From Talinum fruticosum (taxonomy: Eukaryota; Streptophyta; Magnoliopsida; Caryophyllales; Talinaceae), in assembly GCA_021018815.1 (NCBI GenBank), contig JAITYX010000077.1, positions 1,451,501-1,515,500 on the forward strand: DNA of 64,000 bases, written 5' to 3'. The position numbers were made by a program, and so were the translations under genes. Below, piece by piece: positions 63,756 through 64,000 of the stretch (within the stretch, counting starts at the first letter, position 1; each line of letters begins with the position of its first letter). The notes under the pieces are model-generated. The model saw only the letters and a program-made list of their open reading frames with translations. It was not told the origin of the DNA and searched no databases.

Positions 63756-64000
63756 TTAAACTCCAGACTTTGGGTGCCAAATCTTCAAGCCAAAAGCTCA
63801 GCAATTTGGTTAGCTTATGCCCTTCAATTTACCTGGAAAAGAAATGTGAACCCCAACCCCCCAAAAAAAAAAACCCCCAAAAACAGGAGGGAAGAAAATT
63901 ACACTGCAAAAGTATGCTCATTTGATATATATCTTTGTTCTAGGATTTGATTTGATTTTTGTTTGTAACGGCATTTTCACTTGCTCTCGCTCGATAAAAA

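Overview
This is a piece of a plant nuclear genome, most likely a eudicot. It is AT-rich, its genes have many GT/AG introns, and it holds long gene-poor stretches full of microsatellites and small transposon remnants. The proteins are plant families: a TBL/PMR5 cell-wall acyltransferase, a CHUP1/IPGA1-type protein and DAD1-like lipases. The species cannot be named from the sequence alone.

Layout. 1-12841: the 3' part (11 exons, + strand) of a CofD/YvcK-like (UPF0052) gene. Its 5' exons are not visible, and the first 2.1 kb holds a probable Helitron. 12842-23271: a 10.4 kb gene-free stretch with MITE, LTR and microsatellite remnants. 23349-29549: a complete five-exon TBL gene (+). 32016-37452: a six-exon IPGA1/CHUP1-like gene (-), convergent with the TBL gene. 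37453-49666: a 12 kb gene-free stretch with a broken RNase H-like fragment and a tRNA-like SINE head. 49777-63755: three tandem, same-strand class-3 lipase genes of the phospholipase A1-II (DSEL) type, called here A, B and C.

How the genes relate. The lipases are a local tandem family. All keep the GHSLG nucleophile elbow and share one intron position, and copy C has one intron more. From memory, the Arabidopsis DSEL lipase (At4g18550) lies next to IPGA1 (At4g18570), so the right half of the window may be conserved microsynteny. TBL (wall polysaccharide acetylation) and IPGA1 (microtubules and growth anisotropy) both relate to wall and cell shape, but nothing in the sequence shows co-regulation.

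A quality issue matters to any user. Three otherwise well-preserved genes carry four frame breaks, and each is exactly one base missing from a homopolymer (T, T, C/G, G). That pattern fits uncorrected long-read indels at least as well as real pseudogenes.

I found no convincing new biological system. The most interesting items are the frame-break pattern, the extra intron of lipase C (its first bases resemble the start of the next exon), a small hAT-type MITE family with an intact 8-bp target duplication, and a second small repeat family built of degenerate TTTATGTTCG units that lies beside lipase A and inside lipase C.
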